From contig CACXFP010000081.1 in assembly GCA_902766985.1 (NCBI GenBank), forward strand, positions 1 through 13,121: DNA of 13,121 nucleotides. Direction: 5' to 3'. Below the pieces are notes generated by a model, which was given only the letters and a program-made list of their open reading frames with translations, was not told the DNA's origin and did not search any database. The position numbers and the translations under genes are program-made. This document shows, piece after piece, positions 1 to 6,610 of the stretch; the stretch's first letter is position 1, and each line of letters opens with the position of its first letter. The DNA comes from an uncultured Bacteroidia bacterium (lineage in GTDB: Bacteria > Bacteroidota > Bacteroidia > Bacteroidales > UBA932).

Positions 1-198
1 GAAGTCCGGACACCCGAGTTCCTCCAGCCTCTGCGCAACGATCAGCGCCACCGTCCCGGTCCCGGTCCCCACATCCAGTACCCTTCTTGTATCTTTCCCT
101 AGCGGCACCGCCGCCCCCAGAAGCACCCCGTCGGAATTCACCTTCATCGGGGACGCCTCGTTTACTACTTCGAATCTTTTAAAACGGAATACCTCCAT
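1..198 (-). CDS. trmN6: tRNA1(Val) (adenine37-N6)-methyltransferase, TrmN6-like (partial, 3' end outside window)
   Basis: The first 66 residues of a SAM-dependent methyltransferase are visible; the rest runs off the left edge. The start reads [20 protein letters not shown] followed by NSDGVLLGA at residues 21-29, the characteristic opening of the YfiC/TrmN6 family (F.FK.F.v...MKV.tDg.LLGA). Residues 40-52 form SAM-binding motif I (VLDVGTGTGTVAL). The family methylates N6 of A37 in tRNA1(Val). The NPPY-type catalytic motif that would confirm an N6-adenine enzyme lies outside the window, so the specific substrate is inferred from the N-terminus. The ATG (198-196) shares a base with the TGA stop of the upstream ABC ATPase gene (TGATG), which indicates translational coupling in one mRNA. 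A related SAM methyltransferase of the same fold is the alternative. Confidence 0.83.
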   Translation of the reverse strand, partial: MEVFRFKRFEVVNEASPMKVNSDGVLLGAAVPLGKDTRRVLDVGTGTGTVALIVAQRLEELGCPDF

Positions 199-884
199 CA
201 CACTGCCGGTGTCAGACCGGATTCCTCCTTGGGGACGAAGAGTCCGTCCTTCATATAAAGGACCCTGTCGCACATTTCAGCGAGGGATGGATCATGGGTA
301 ACTATGATGATGGTCTGGCCGTACTTGTCCCTAAGGGAAAAGAAAAGGCTATGGAGATCGGCCTTGCTGGCGCTGTCGAGGTTCCCGGATGGCTCGTCAG
401 CAAACAGGATGGCAGGGGAATTGACGAGGGCCCTGGCAATGGCGACCCGCTGCTGCTCGCCCCCTGAAAGTTCGGAAGGCTTGTGGCCAAGCCTTCCGCC
501 CAGGCCGAGGTCTTCCAACAGGGCCTTTGCCCTGGGCCGGGCTTCACGGTCAGGTTTCCCCGCTATATATGCAGGAATCATCACATTCTCCAGTGAAGTA
601 AACTCTGGAAGGAGGTGATGGAACTGGAAAACGAAGCCTATCCGGGTGTTACGGAAGGCGGATATGGTTTTCCTGTCCATACGGAGGATGTCTTTCCCTT
701 CGATCTCAAGGCTTCCGGAATCGGGAGAGGACAGGGTACCCAGGATCTGGAGGAGGGTGGACTTCCCCGCCCCGGAGGCGCCCATTATGGAAACCACTTC
801 CGACTTCCCAGCCTGGAAATCAATCCCTTTCAGCACCTTGAGGGCGCCGAATGACTTCTCTATCCCTTTCGCCTGGATAATCAT
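198..884 (-). CDS. lolD: LolD-like ABC transporter ATP-binding protein
   Basis: This is a complete 228-residue ABC ATPase, the usual length for LolD/MacB-type ATPases. The motifs are intact: Walker [10 protein letters not shown] at 35-43, Q-loop glutamine at about 87, signature LSGGEQQR at 139-146, Walker B ILFADEP at 159-165 with catalytic Glu164, D-loop GNLD, and switch His197 in VTHD. The [19 protein letters not shown] segment and the SGNLD ending of the Walker B region are typical of LolD, which powers release of lipoproteins from the inner membrane towards LolA with LolC/E permeases. No permease gene is adjacent in the window, which is common in Bacteroidota. Membership in a MacB or FtsE-like exporter cannot be excluded. 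The gene precedes and is coupled to the trmN6-like gene. The start ATG is 884-882. No clear promoter is seen in the 53 bases before the tRNA gene. Confidence 0.85.
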   Translation of the reverse strand: MIIQAKGIEKSFGALKVLKGIDFQAGKSEVVSIMGASGAGKSTLLQILGTLSSPDSGSLEIEGKDILRMDRKTISAFRNTRIGFVFQFHHLLPEFTSLENVMIPAYIAGKPDREARPRAKALLEDLGLGGRLGHKPSELSGGEQQRVAIARALVNSPAILFADEPSGNLDSASKADLHSLFFSLRDKYGQTIIIVTHDPSLAEMCDRVLYMKDGLFVPKEESGLTPAV

Positions 885-906
885 CGCTTGTTTCCAATTA
901 AATCAC

Positions 907-914
907 TATATTTG
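907..914 (+). promoter_or_regulatory. Bacteroidota -7 box for tRNA-Pro
   Basis: TATATTTG is an exact match to the Bacteroidota TAnnTTTG -7 element and lies 23 bases upstream of the mature tRNA 5' end. This puts the transcript start a few bases downstream, with a short 5' trailer to be cut by RNase P. Only a partial TTG is seen in the -33 area (888-890). Confidence 0.7.
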
Positions 915-937
915 CAGTCCTTTCCACAAGAAGGGAC

Positions 938-1011
938 CGGGGTGTGGCGCAGTTGGCTAGCGCATCTGGTTTGGGACCAGAGGGTCGAGTGTTCGAGTCA
1001 CTTCACCCCGA
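938..1011 (+). tRNA. tRNA-Pro(UGG)
   Basis: This is a 74-base cloverleaf. The acceptor stem is CGGGGTG (938-944) paired with CACCCCG (1004-1010), with discriminator A1011. The D-stem is GCGC (947-950) with GCGC (960-963). The anticodon stem is TCTGG (965-969) with CCAGA (977-981), and the loop TTTGGGA carries anticodon TGG at 972-974, flanked by T971 and the G975 expected for proline tRNAs (m1G37). The T-stem is GAGTG (987-991) with CACTT (999-1003), including one G-T pair, and the T-loop is TTCGAGT. The 3' CCA is not encoded (the genome continues CAA after the discriminator), so it must be added by CCA nucleotidyltransferase. UGG can read all four CCN codons through wobble. Confidence 0.97.
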
Positions 1012-1019
1012 CAATAAAC

Positions 1020-1047
1020 GAGGCGCCGTACAGGCGCCTTCTTTTTA
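1020..1047 (+). terminator. Rho-independent terminator after tRNA-Pro
   Basis: A 7-bp perfect stem AGGCGCC (1021-1027) / GGCGCCT (1033-1039) with loop GTACA is followed by TTCTTTTT. It ends the tRNA transcript. It overlaps the 3' end of the convergent phosphopantetheinyl transferase gene (stop at 1047-1045). On the minus strand the hairpin is followed only by a weak T-rich run, so it may act partly in both directions. Confidence 0.85.
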
Positions 1048-1683
1048 CCCGACCAGCCAGACGAGGACGTGGCGGTCGAAGGTCATGTACTGGAGTTCGA
1101 ACTCCTCTTCGTAGCCGTCCTTATGGATGAAGGTGGCTTCCAGTTCGCCCTCTTCCTTAACCCTGAAACGCTCCACCTCAATCTGCTCGGCAAAGTCAAC
1201 CTTATAGGACGAAACCCTCTTGAACACAGCCTCTTTGGTACACCAGTAGATGGCGAGCTGCTCATTCTTCCTGTCCTCATCCAGGTCTTCGAGCTCCTCT
1301 TCGGACAAGGCCTTCTTCTCGACCGCTGAGAAATCCCTGTCGAGGGACTCCATGTCGATGCCGACATCCTCATTGTCATCGAGTATGACGGCAACGTACT
1401 TGGGAGTGTGGGTTATGCTGATGTTGGTAACGCTGTTCTCGATATAGGGCTTGCCGTTGTCATGGTGGCTGAGATATACCTTCTCGTCAAAAAGGGTGTC
1501 GAGAAGGGCCCGAACGGCCAGCCTCTGCTTGCGCAGCGATTCGCTCTTGATGAAAGATATCTCCTCCATCTCATCTGAAGGGATGGAACTGAGTTCTTTC
1601 AGCTCCTCCTCCGTCTCGGTAATCTGCCAGACCGCGATAGTCGTCCTGGTGTCTTCGAGTTCTTTTTTGAAATATAGTGCCAT
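1045..1683 (-). CDS. 4'-phosphopantetheinyl transferase superfamily protein (Sfp-type)
   Basis: From the ATG at 1683 the protein has 212 residues, the usual length for Sfp-type enzymes. These move the phosphopantetheine arm of CoA onto a serine of acyl- or peptidyl-carrier proteins. The signature motifs are GIDME at about 108-112 (Mg2+ ligands Asp110 and Glu112) and WCTKEAVFK at 147-155 (Glu151, Lys150), with ISITHT (His92) upstream, as in the family. A TTG 15 bases further upstream (1698) is in frame, but the MALYFKKEL opening resembles Bacteroidota homologues, so the ATG is preferred. The protein is strikingly acidic in the middle (SEEELEDLDEDRKNE). The carrier-protein target cannot be read from the window. 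The gene is convergent with tRNA-Pro and is transcribed away from mdh. Confidence 0.88.
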   Translation of the reverse strand: MALYFKKELEDTRTTIAVWQITETEEELKELSSIPSDEMEEISFIKSESLRKQRLAVRALLDTLFDEKVYLSHHDNGKPYIENSVTNISITHTPKYVAVILDDNEDVGIDMESLDRDFSAVEKKALSEEELEDLDEDRKNEQLAIYWCTKEAVFKRVSSYKVDFAEQIEVERFRVKEEGELEATFIHKDGYEEEFELQYMTFDRHVLVWLVG

Positions 1684-1698
1684 AATCCTTAATATCAA

Positions 1699-1857
1699 CT
1701 ATTTACCTTCCGACGACACACAAAGGGCCACCCCGCGGCGGACTGTTTCCGCCGGGTTATGAAGAACAATATGGTAACAAGTGGCAGACAGGGGATCCTC
1801 CGATCGGGGGTCTCCGCCTAAATCATTATTTGATTGGTCAGAACAAGAAGGTTCCAT
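1699..1857 (-). CDS. Possible 52-residue leader ORF upstream of the phosphopantetheinyl transferase
   Basis: An ATG at 1857 opens a 52-codon frame that stops with TAG at 1701-1699, 15 bases before the transferase ATG. The start is preceded by GGAG at 6-base spacing and lies about 25 bases downstream of a minus-strand TATATTTG -7 box, so translation of the leader is physically plausible. The predicted peptide starts MEPSCSDQSNNDLGG, has three cysteines and no clear signal or membrane segment. I do not recognise it. Evidence against coding: the codon mix (TTA, TCA, CGA, many TGT and TCT) differs from the neighbours, and a GC hairpin lies inside it. It may be a leader peptide, a small protein or chance. 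Confidence 0.3.
   Translation of the reverse strand: MEPSCSDQSNNDLGGDPRSEDPLSATCYHIVLHNPAETVRRGVALCVSSEGK
1730..1757. repeat. GC-rich inverted repeat (hairpin) in the 1684-1985 intergenic stretch
   Basis: CGGCGGA (1736-1742) pairs perfectly with TCCGCCG (1748-1754) around loop CTGTT, and can be extended by ACC/GGT with a bulge. No T-run follows on either strand, so it is not a standard terminator. On the minus strand it would lie in the leader of the phosphopantetheinyl transferase mRNA, about 50 bases before its start. The rest of the 302-base gap holds two opposed -7 boxes and the possible small ORF. Confidence 0.5.
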
Positions 1858-1882
1858 AAAAATCTCCAAAGGTTCGTGAGTG

Positions 1883-1890
1883 CAAATATA
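1883..1890 (-). promoter_or_regulatory. -7 box for the phosphopantetheinyl transferase transcript
   Basis: The minus strand reads TATATTTG, an exact TAnnTTTG match. A TTTG at 1910-1907 on the minus strand lies 16 bases upstream, shorter than the usual spacing of about 19-21 for a -33 element. The implied transcript start near 1877 gives a leader of about 190 bases before the transferase ATG, unusually long for this window. Confidence 0.55.
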
Positions 1891-1930
1891 ACGATTTTTT
1901 CAATTTCAAAGAAAATACTGTGGAATTTGC

Positions 1931-1938
1931 TATCTTTG
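1931..1938 (+). promoter_or_regulatory. -7 box for mdh
   Basis: TATCTTTG is an exact TAnnTTTG match 47 bases before the malate dehydrogenase ATG, which implies a leader of about 40 bases that is A/T-rich just before the start, typical of highly expressed Bacteroidota genes. No convincing -33 TTTG is seen at standard spacing. The start-to-start gap with the divergent promoter at 1883-1890 is only about 65 bases. Confidence 0.65.
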
Positions 1939-1985
1939 CACCACCGAATCGAAATTTGATATTTTAAAATAAAATAACACTAATC

Positions 1986-2972
1986 ATGGGATTTTTGACA
2001 AATGACAAACTGACCATCGTCGGAGCTGCCGGCATGATCGGTTCCAACATGGCACAGACAGCCATGATGCTCAAGCTTACACCGAATCTTTGCCTGTATG
2101 ACGTCTACGAGCCCGGACTCAAGGGAGTGGTCGCCGAGATGAACCACTGCGCCTTCCCCGGAGCAAACATCACCTGGACCACCGACCCTGCAGTCGCCTT
2201 CAAGGATGCAAAATATATCATCTCCTCCGGAGGAGCTCCCCGCAAGGCCGGCATGACCCGTGAAGACCTTCTCAAGGGGAACTGCCAGATTGCCGAGGAC
2301 TTCGGAAAGAATGTCAAGCAGTACTGCCCCGATGTCAAGCATGTCGTTGTCATCTTCAACCCTGCCGACCTTACCGGTCTGGTGGTCCTCCTCCACTCCG
2401 GCCTCAAGCCTTCGCAGGTGACCACCCTTGCAGCCCTCGATTCCACCCGTCTCCAGACCGAGCTTGCAGCCCACTTCGGCGTACAGCAGTGCAAGGTGAC
2501 CGGCGCCCACACCTACGGCGGACACGGGGAGGCCATGGCGGTTTTCGCTTCAGCAGTAAAGATTGACGGCACCCCTCTCGCAGAGAAGGATCTTTCCGCA
2601 GAGGAATGGGAGACCATCAAGCATGATACGGTCCAGGGCGGGAGCAAGATCATCGAGCTCCGCGGACGCTCATCCTTCCAGAGTCCTGCATACAATGCGG
2701 TCAAGATGATAGAGGCAGCCATGGGCGGTGAGACGTTCACCTGGCCTGCAGGCACATATGTCAATGACGGCAAGTTCCAGAATGTCATGATGGCCATGCC
2801 TACCGTCATCGACGCCACCGGAGTTCACTTCACCGAGCCCGAAGGCACTCCCGAAGAACTCGCTGGCCTCCAGGCATCCTATGAGCATCTCTGCAAGATG
2901 CGCGACGAGATCGTGGAACTCGGCATCGTTCCTCCCGTAAAGGACTGGAAGACCGTCAACCCCAATCTGTAA
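1986..2972 (+). CDS. mdh: Malate dehydrogenase, NAD-dependent
   Basis: The gene encodes a 328-residue cytoplasmic LDH/MDH-superfamily enzyme interconverting malate and oxaloacetate. The Rossmann motif GAAGMIG is at 13-19. Asp39 at the end of the second strand (LYDV) favours NAD over NADP. The substrate-binding loop APRKAGMTRED (84-94) carries Arg86 and Arg92. FNPAD is at 124-128, LDSTR at 151-155 supplies the Asp/Arg pair, and the catalytic His180 is in GGHGE. The sequence is of the Bacteroidota-specific type, with N-terminus MGFLTNDKLTIVG and C-terminus VNPNL. In these anaerobes it works in the reductive branch from oxaloacetate to succinate and propionate. It is a single-gene unit with its own promoter and terminator. 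Codon use is strongly biased to C-ending and few rare codons, as expected for high expression. Confidence 0.95.
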   Translation: MGFLTNDKLTIVGAAGMIGSNMAQTAMMLKLTPNLCLYDVYEPGLKGVVAEMNHCAFPGANITWTTDPAVAFKDAKYIISSGGAPRKAGMTREDLLKGNCQIAEDFGKNVKQYCPDVKHVVVIFNPADLTGLVVLLHSGLKPSQVTTLAALDSTRLQTELAAHFGVQQCKVTGAHTYGGHGEAMAVFASAVKIDGTPLAEKDLSAEEWETIKHDTVQGGSKIIELRGRSSFQSPAYNAVKMIEAAMGGETFTWPAGTYVNDGKFQNVMMAMPTVIDATGVHFTEPEGTPEELAGLQASYEHLCKMRDEIVELGIVPPVKDWKTVNPNL

Positions 2973-2997
2973 GGCAGGAAACCTTAAAGGAATTAAG

Positions 2998-3033
2998 AGC
3001 GGCGAACCGGAAAAACGGTCCGCCGCTTTTATT
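2998..3033 (+). terminator. Rho-independent terminator after mdh
   Basis: A 12-position stem (2998-3009 with 3016-3027) has one A-C mismatch and a GAAAAA loop, and is followed by TTTTATTTA. It ends mdh and overlaps the stop codon of the convergent EnvC-like gene (3035-3033). On the minus strand the run behind the hairpin is TCTTAATTCC, so reverse termination would be weaker. Confidence 0.9.
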
Positions 3034-4244
3034 TACGGCCTGAGCCAGGATTCAGGATTTTGGGGAGTACGGCCGGACCAGATCTGGAAATGGAACAGGG
3101 TTTCCCCGCCGATGGTATCGACCATGCCCAGCACCTGGCCGAGCTTGACTTTGTCTCCTACCTTGACGGACACCGTTCCGAGCTTGCAATAGAAGGTGAA
3201 GTAGCTGCCGTGCTGCACAAGGACGCAGTGATTGTAGCCAGGCATGACCACTATCTGCTTGACCACCCCTCCGAAAACGGCCTTGACTGAAGTATTCGGA
3301 CTTACTGCGAGGGTTACCCCGTTGTTATACGGAAGCTTCACGTTCTTGAACACCGGATGGTAATTCTGTCCGAAATGCTCGGTGACGGGGCCGTCAGCAG
3401 GCCAAGGCAGTTTGCCCTTGTTGGCCTCGAATTCCCCTGCGAGCTTATAATCTATTTCGGTTTTCGGCTTCGACGCCGTTGCCGTTCCCTTCTTGCCCTT
3501 CGCAGGAGCGGGAGCGGCCGTAGCCTCCGCAATGATCCTGGCAATCTCTTTGTTGAGGGCCTCGACCTGACGGCGTTTTTCGGCTATCTGCTTCTCATAT
3601 TTTTTCTTGTCCCTGTTCAGCTGGTTCACTATCACCCTGGAATCCTTCTCGTCGCTCTGGAGCTGGTTCATCAAGGCAAGGTTCCTGTTCCTCTCGGTAA
3701 CGGCCTTCTGCCGAAGCTCTTCAAGGGCGGCCGATTCCTCATCAAGCTTAGCCCTGGTTTCCTTGATCTTCTCCGCCTGACGGTTCATTTCCGAAGAGAT
3801 GTTTTTCAGATATCCGTACCTCCTGATAGCCTGGCCTACATTGTCGCTGGCAAGTATGTACATGTACCAGATCCTCGAGTCCCTGTTCTTGTACGCGCTT
3901 CGCACGAGACGGGAATAATAAAGGGTAAGGGTATCGAGACGGGCCTGTATCCTCTCTATTTCCTGACGTTTTGCTGAAATCTTCGAATTAAGGTCGGCAA
4001 CTTCTTTGTTGCCCTGGTTCACGAGTTCCCTGCGGTTGGAAATCTTTTTCCGGATCAAGCTGAGGTCCGAGAGAGCCGCCGAGCTCTTTTTGGCGTTGTC
4101 CCTCAGCTGCCTGTCCAGGATCTTTATCTCATTTTCCAGACGGCTGCGCCTCTGCTCCTGGGTCTTGGTATTCTGCGACATGGCCAGGGGACAACTGCAG
4201 GCAAGCAGGGCAAAGGCAACGATATATCCGTGAAACAATCTCAT
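3033..4244 (-). CDS. EnvC-like murein hydrolase activator, coiled coil plus degenerate LytM/M23 domain
   Basis: A 403-residue exported protein. An N-terminal signal peptide (residues 1-23, ending AMSQ) precedes long charged coiled coils (about 28-120 and 150-240), an Ala/Pro/Lys-rich hinge (241-262), and a C-terminal LytM (peptidase M23) fold at about 285-400. The zinc site is broken. The usual HxxxD motif reads NNGVT (307-311), the YxHL position reads YCKL (352-355), and the terminal HxH reads LFHF with only His385 kept. That is the EnvC/NlpD pattern, in which the LytM domain does not cut but activates cell-wall amidases during division. The start overlaps the TPR gene stop by 4 bases (ATGA), so the two are co-translated. 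The target amidase is not in the window. Confidence 0.85.
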   Translation of the reverse strand: MRLFHGYIVAFALLACSCPLAMSQNTKTQEQRRSRLENEIKILDRQLRDNAKKSSAALSDLSLIRKKISNRRELVNQGNKEVADLNSKISAKRQEIERIQARLDTLTLYYSRLVRSAYKNRDSRIWYMYILASDNVGQAIRRYGYLKNISSEMNRQAEKIKETRAKLDEESAALEELRQKAVTERNRNLALMNQLQSDEKDSRVIVNQLNRDKKKYEKQIAEKRRQVEALNKEIARIIAEATAAPAPAKGKKGTATASKPKTEIDYKLAGEFEANKGKLPWPADGPVTEHFGQNYHPVFKNVKLPYNNGVTLAVSPNTSVKAVFGGVVKQIVVMPGYNHCVLVQHGSYFTFYCKLGTVSVKVGDKVKLGQVLGMVDTIGGETLFHFQIWSGRTPQNPESWLRP

Positions 4245-5914
4245 TTCCCTTCCTTTTCCTTGTCCTGGGCCATCTTCGAATACACCTTGGCGAGATCCGT
4301 CTCCCCAAGGGCCTCGAGCACGATGGAATAGTGCTTGAGGACCACGGAGCTTTCCTTTCCTCCATATAGCATGGCATGCTTGAAAAGCGGTTTTGCTTCA
4401 GCATCCTTTCCCATCAGGTGCAGGATCCACGCATAGGTATCCAGATATGTGGGATTGTCGGGCTCCTTCTCTACCGTCCTCCGGCTCATCTGCGCCGCTT
4501 TCTTGAGGCTCTTGCCCTGCAGGCTCAGGTAATAGGCATAATTGTTCAGGACAGGAGCATAGTCCGGATTGAGTTTCAGCACCGCTTCATAACATTTGGA
4601 CGCGCTCTTGTCGTCCCCGAGTTCATGATACATGTCCCCCATCGTGGACATGGCGGGAATGGTCCTGGACGTGTCCGCACCTGCGATCTCCATTATCTGC
4701 CTGCAGCCTTCCAGGATCCCCTTGTAGTCTTTCTTCTGGTAAAGGGCCACGTTCTTCATGTCGATGAACGCCGTCTCTCCGGGGAATGCGGCGCAGGCGC
4801 TGTCGCACACGGCGGCCATCGCATCCCAGTCCTTTTCATAATTCAGGAGTTCCACGTATCCTGCGGCTGCACCCTTGCTTCCCGGATGGTCGAGCATGTT
4901 CTTCCTCATGGCATGACGGGCCCTGGCATTCCTCCCAGTACGGAAATAGTACACCCCGGCAGACTGGAGGATAATGCTGTCGGAAGGATGGAGGAGGAGA
5001 CAGTCCTCAACCAGGGTATCCATGCGGCTCCTGTTCTTCTGGATGAAAACGGGATCCATGTGCTGGAGGGCGGAGGAAAGGTACTGGCCCTTGGACGCGG
5101 CGGGCACGGTTTCTGAGCCGAAGAAGTCCTTCAGGACTCCGAAATATCCATTGTCATCCCTTCGCATCCTGAAGACTTCCGCCTTTCCGAGCAGGGCGGG
5201 CGGGAAGTCGCTTTCCAGAAGAAGGGCTTCGTCATAGTAGGCTATCGCCGACGTGTCCCTGTACTGGGAAATCTCATGGTCGGCCAGCATCGTAAGGACA
5301 CGGGGAGAGGAAAACTCCTTGTCATAATCCTTGAGGGCGGCAACCGCCTCCTCTTCTCTTCCGAGGCCCCTGAGTATGTCATATCTTGTGACCGCAATGG
5401 TTTCGCTCTTGCCCGAGGAAGCCTCTATCTGGTCCATGGCGGAAAGGACCTTCTCGTAATCTTTCTGATAGAGGTAAAGGTTGACCAGGGAATACCAGGC
5501 GTCGCTCTTGCGCGGGAAATCCCTCAGTATATCTTCATAAGTGCTGACTGTGAGGTCCGTCTCTCCGGCGGCGGAATAGGCGTATGCCAGGCGTTCACGG
5601 TACCAGTAATTGGTTGAATCCAGGGCAACGGCTTTGCGGAGGTATTCCGCCGCCTTCTTGAATTGCCTCATAGAAAGGGAGTTGATGCCTGCATAGTACC
5701 AGTAGGCATCCTCTTCCGGGTACCTTTCAGTAAGCGCCGAGAGCTTTGCCGAAGCTTCCTTCGTCCTGCCGTCGTTGATATCCTGGACAGCATCAATGAA
5801 AAGGTCGTTGCGGGCCCGGCCCCGCTGTCCGGAAGCCGTGCCCTGCGCCGCTGCATTCCATGAAACCAACAGCAGAAATGCAAGGAAACCCGTTATGTGT
5901 CTGCAAAAATCCAT
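4241..5914 (-). CDS. Secreted tetratricopeptide-repeat protein
   Basis: From the ATG at 5914 the protein has 557 residues. It opens with a signal peptide (MDFCRHITGFLAFLLLVSWN, then AAAQ) and the rest is mostly helical TPR repeats. Clear ones lie near the N-terminus (AEYLRKAVALDSTNYWYRER and the following units) and near the C-terminus (ASKCYEAVLKLNPDYAPVLN and following). A TTG at 5947 would add 11 residues before the signal peptide and sits upstream of the likely promoter, so it is rejected. TPR proteins scaffold protein-protein contacts; no enzymatic motif is seen. The protein probably acts in the periplasm, and the 4-base overlap with the EnvC-like gene suggests a shared role in cell-wall turnover or division. 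From memory, Bacteroides often has a DUF4292 gene between these two; none is present here. Confidence 0.82.
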   Translation of the reverse strand: MDFCRHITGFLAFLLLVSWNAAAQGTASGQRGRARNDLFIDAVQDINDGRTKEASAKLSALTERYPEEDAYWYYAGINSLSMRQFKKAAEYLRKAVALDSTNYWYRERLAYAYSAAGETDLTVSTYEDILRDFPRKSDAWYSLVNLYLYQKDYEKVLSAMDQIEASSGKSETIAVTRYDILRGLGREEEAVAALKDYDKEFSSPRVLTMLADHEISQYRDTSAIAYYDEALLLESDFPPALLGKAEVFRMRRDDNGYFGVLKDFFGSETVPAASKGQYLSSALQHMDPVFIQKNRSRMDTLVEDCLLLHPSDSIILQSAGVYYFRTGRNARARHAMRKNMLDHPGSKGAAAGYVELLNYEKDWDAMAAVCDSACAAFPGETAFIDMKNVALYQKKDYKGILEGCRQIMEIAGADTSRTIPAMSTMGDMYHELGDDKSASKCYEAVLKLNPDYAPVLNNYAYYLSLQGKSLKKAAQMSRRTVEKEPDNPTYLDTYAWILHLMGKDAEAKPLFKHAMLYGGKESSVVLKHYSIVLEALGETDLAKVYSKMAQDKEKEGK

Positions 5915-5933
5915 ATACAGATCAGATTCCTTA

Positions 5934-5941
5934 CAAAAATA
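5934..5941 (-). promoter_or_regulatory. -7 box for the TPR/EnvC-like operon
   Basis: The minus strand reads TATTTTTG, an exact TAnnTTTG match, about 20 bases upstream of the TPR gene ATG at 5914. This gives a very short leader and supports that start over the TTG at 5947. No well-placed -33 TTTG is seen. Confidence 0.6.
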
Positions 5942-6000
5942 GTACAAATCACGAAATTTTGACGAAATTTGCGTAGACGGTTTGAATTATCGGAGTGCCA

Positions 6001-6609
6001 ATGCAACGTTTCGACAAAAAACAGCATCTTAACACTCGTAGGGATTTGAAAAACCAGCCCGGTGAAATGGAAGAGGGTTCCAAATCGGGGCTGAGTGACC
6101 TTATTGAGGCGTGCAAACGCTCCGAAAGGTCAGCCCAGCGAAGATTGTACGACTTTCTTTCCCCGAAAATGTTTCCGCTATGCCTCAGGTATATGGGAGA
6201 CAGGGATTCGGCAGAGGACATCCTCCAGGAGGGGTTTGTGACTCTCTTCACCAAACTGGACAGCTTCACGGGGGAAGGTTCCTTCGAAGGCTGGGCCCGG
6301 AAGATCTTTGTCAATACTGCACTCATGTCCCTTCGAAGGACGGACGCCCTGAAACTTTCCGACGACCTTGAAACGGCCTGGGGAGTAAGCAGCGAAAACG
6401 AAAGCGCCGTCCAGACGATGGGATACAAGGAACTCATGGGGCTGATTTCACAGCTTCCGGCGGGTTTCCGAACCGTCTTCAACATGTATGTAATTGAAGG
6501 TTACTCACATAAAGAGATAGCTGGAATGTTGGGAATCTCGGAAGCCACCTCCCGGTCGCAGCTCCAGAGGGCCAGGATGATGCTGCAGAAGAAGATAAAG
6601 GGAAGTTAA
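6001..6609 (+). CDS. ECF-type RNA polymerase sigma factor, likely partner (Das-like) of the downstream dual-membrane anti-sigma factor
   Basis: A sigma-70 family factor with only regions 2 and 4, the ECF layout. Region 2 covers DLIEACKRSERSAQRRLYDF through the SAEDILQEGFVTLF core and GSFEGWARKIFVN. Region 4 covers the LPAGFRTVFNMYVIEGYSHK segment, EIAGMLGISEATSRSQLQRAR and the basic tail. It would direct RNA polymerase to a small regulon when released by its anti-sigma factor. Start choice is uncertain. ATG at 6001 gives 202 residues with a basic 22-residue extension. GTG at 5995 adds two. ATG at 6067 gives 180 residues, closer to the usual ECF length. The stop is one base before the ATG of the next gene, so the two are one translational unit. 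The gene diverges from the TPR/EnvC-like operon, and no clear housekeeping promoter precedes it, which fits autoregulation by an alternative sigma. Confidence 0.87.
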   Translation: MQRFDKKQHLNTRRDLKNQPGEMEEGSKSGLSDLIEACKRSERSAQRRLYDFLSPKMFPLCLRYMGDRDSAEDILQEGFVTLFTKLDSFTGEGSFEGWARKIFVNTALMSLRRTDALKLSDDLETAWGVSSENESAVQTMGYKELMGLISQLPAGFRTVFNMYVIEGYSHKEIAGMLGISEATSRSQLQRARMMLQKKIKGS

Positions 6610-6610
6610 G

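Noticed and set aside
888..1130. 80-codon plus-strand frame spanning tRNA-Pro
   Set aside because: It runs through the tRNA and its terminator, so it is not a protein gene.
1785..1830. GGGGATCC/GATCGGGGG-rich stretch considered as a small structured RNA such as SRP or 6S
   Set aside because: No conserved core motif of a known RNA family was found and the pairing is short; kept only as part of the leader description.
1980..2525. 181-codon minus-strand frame opposite mdh
   Set aside because: Mirror of the strongly codon-biased mdh gene.
3357..3977. 206-codon plus-strand frame opposite the EnvC-like gene
   Set aside because: Mirror of the coiled-coil coding region; it looks hydrophobic only because the opposite strand encodes charged residues.
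4376..5116. 246-codon plus-strand frame opposite the TPR gene
   Set aside because: Antisense to a clear TPR protein, no domain recognised, no promoter.
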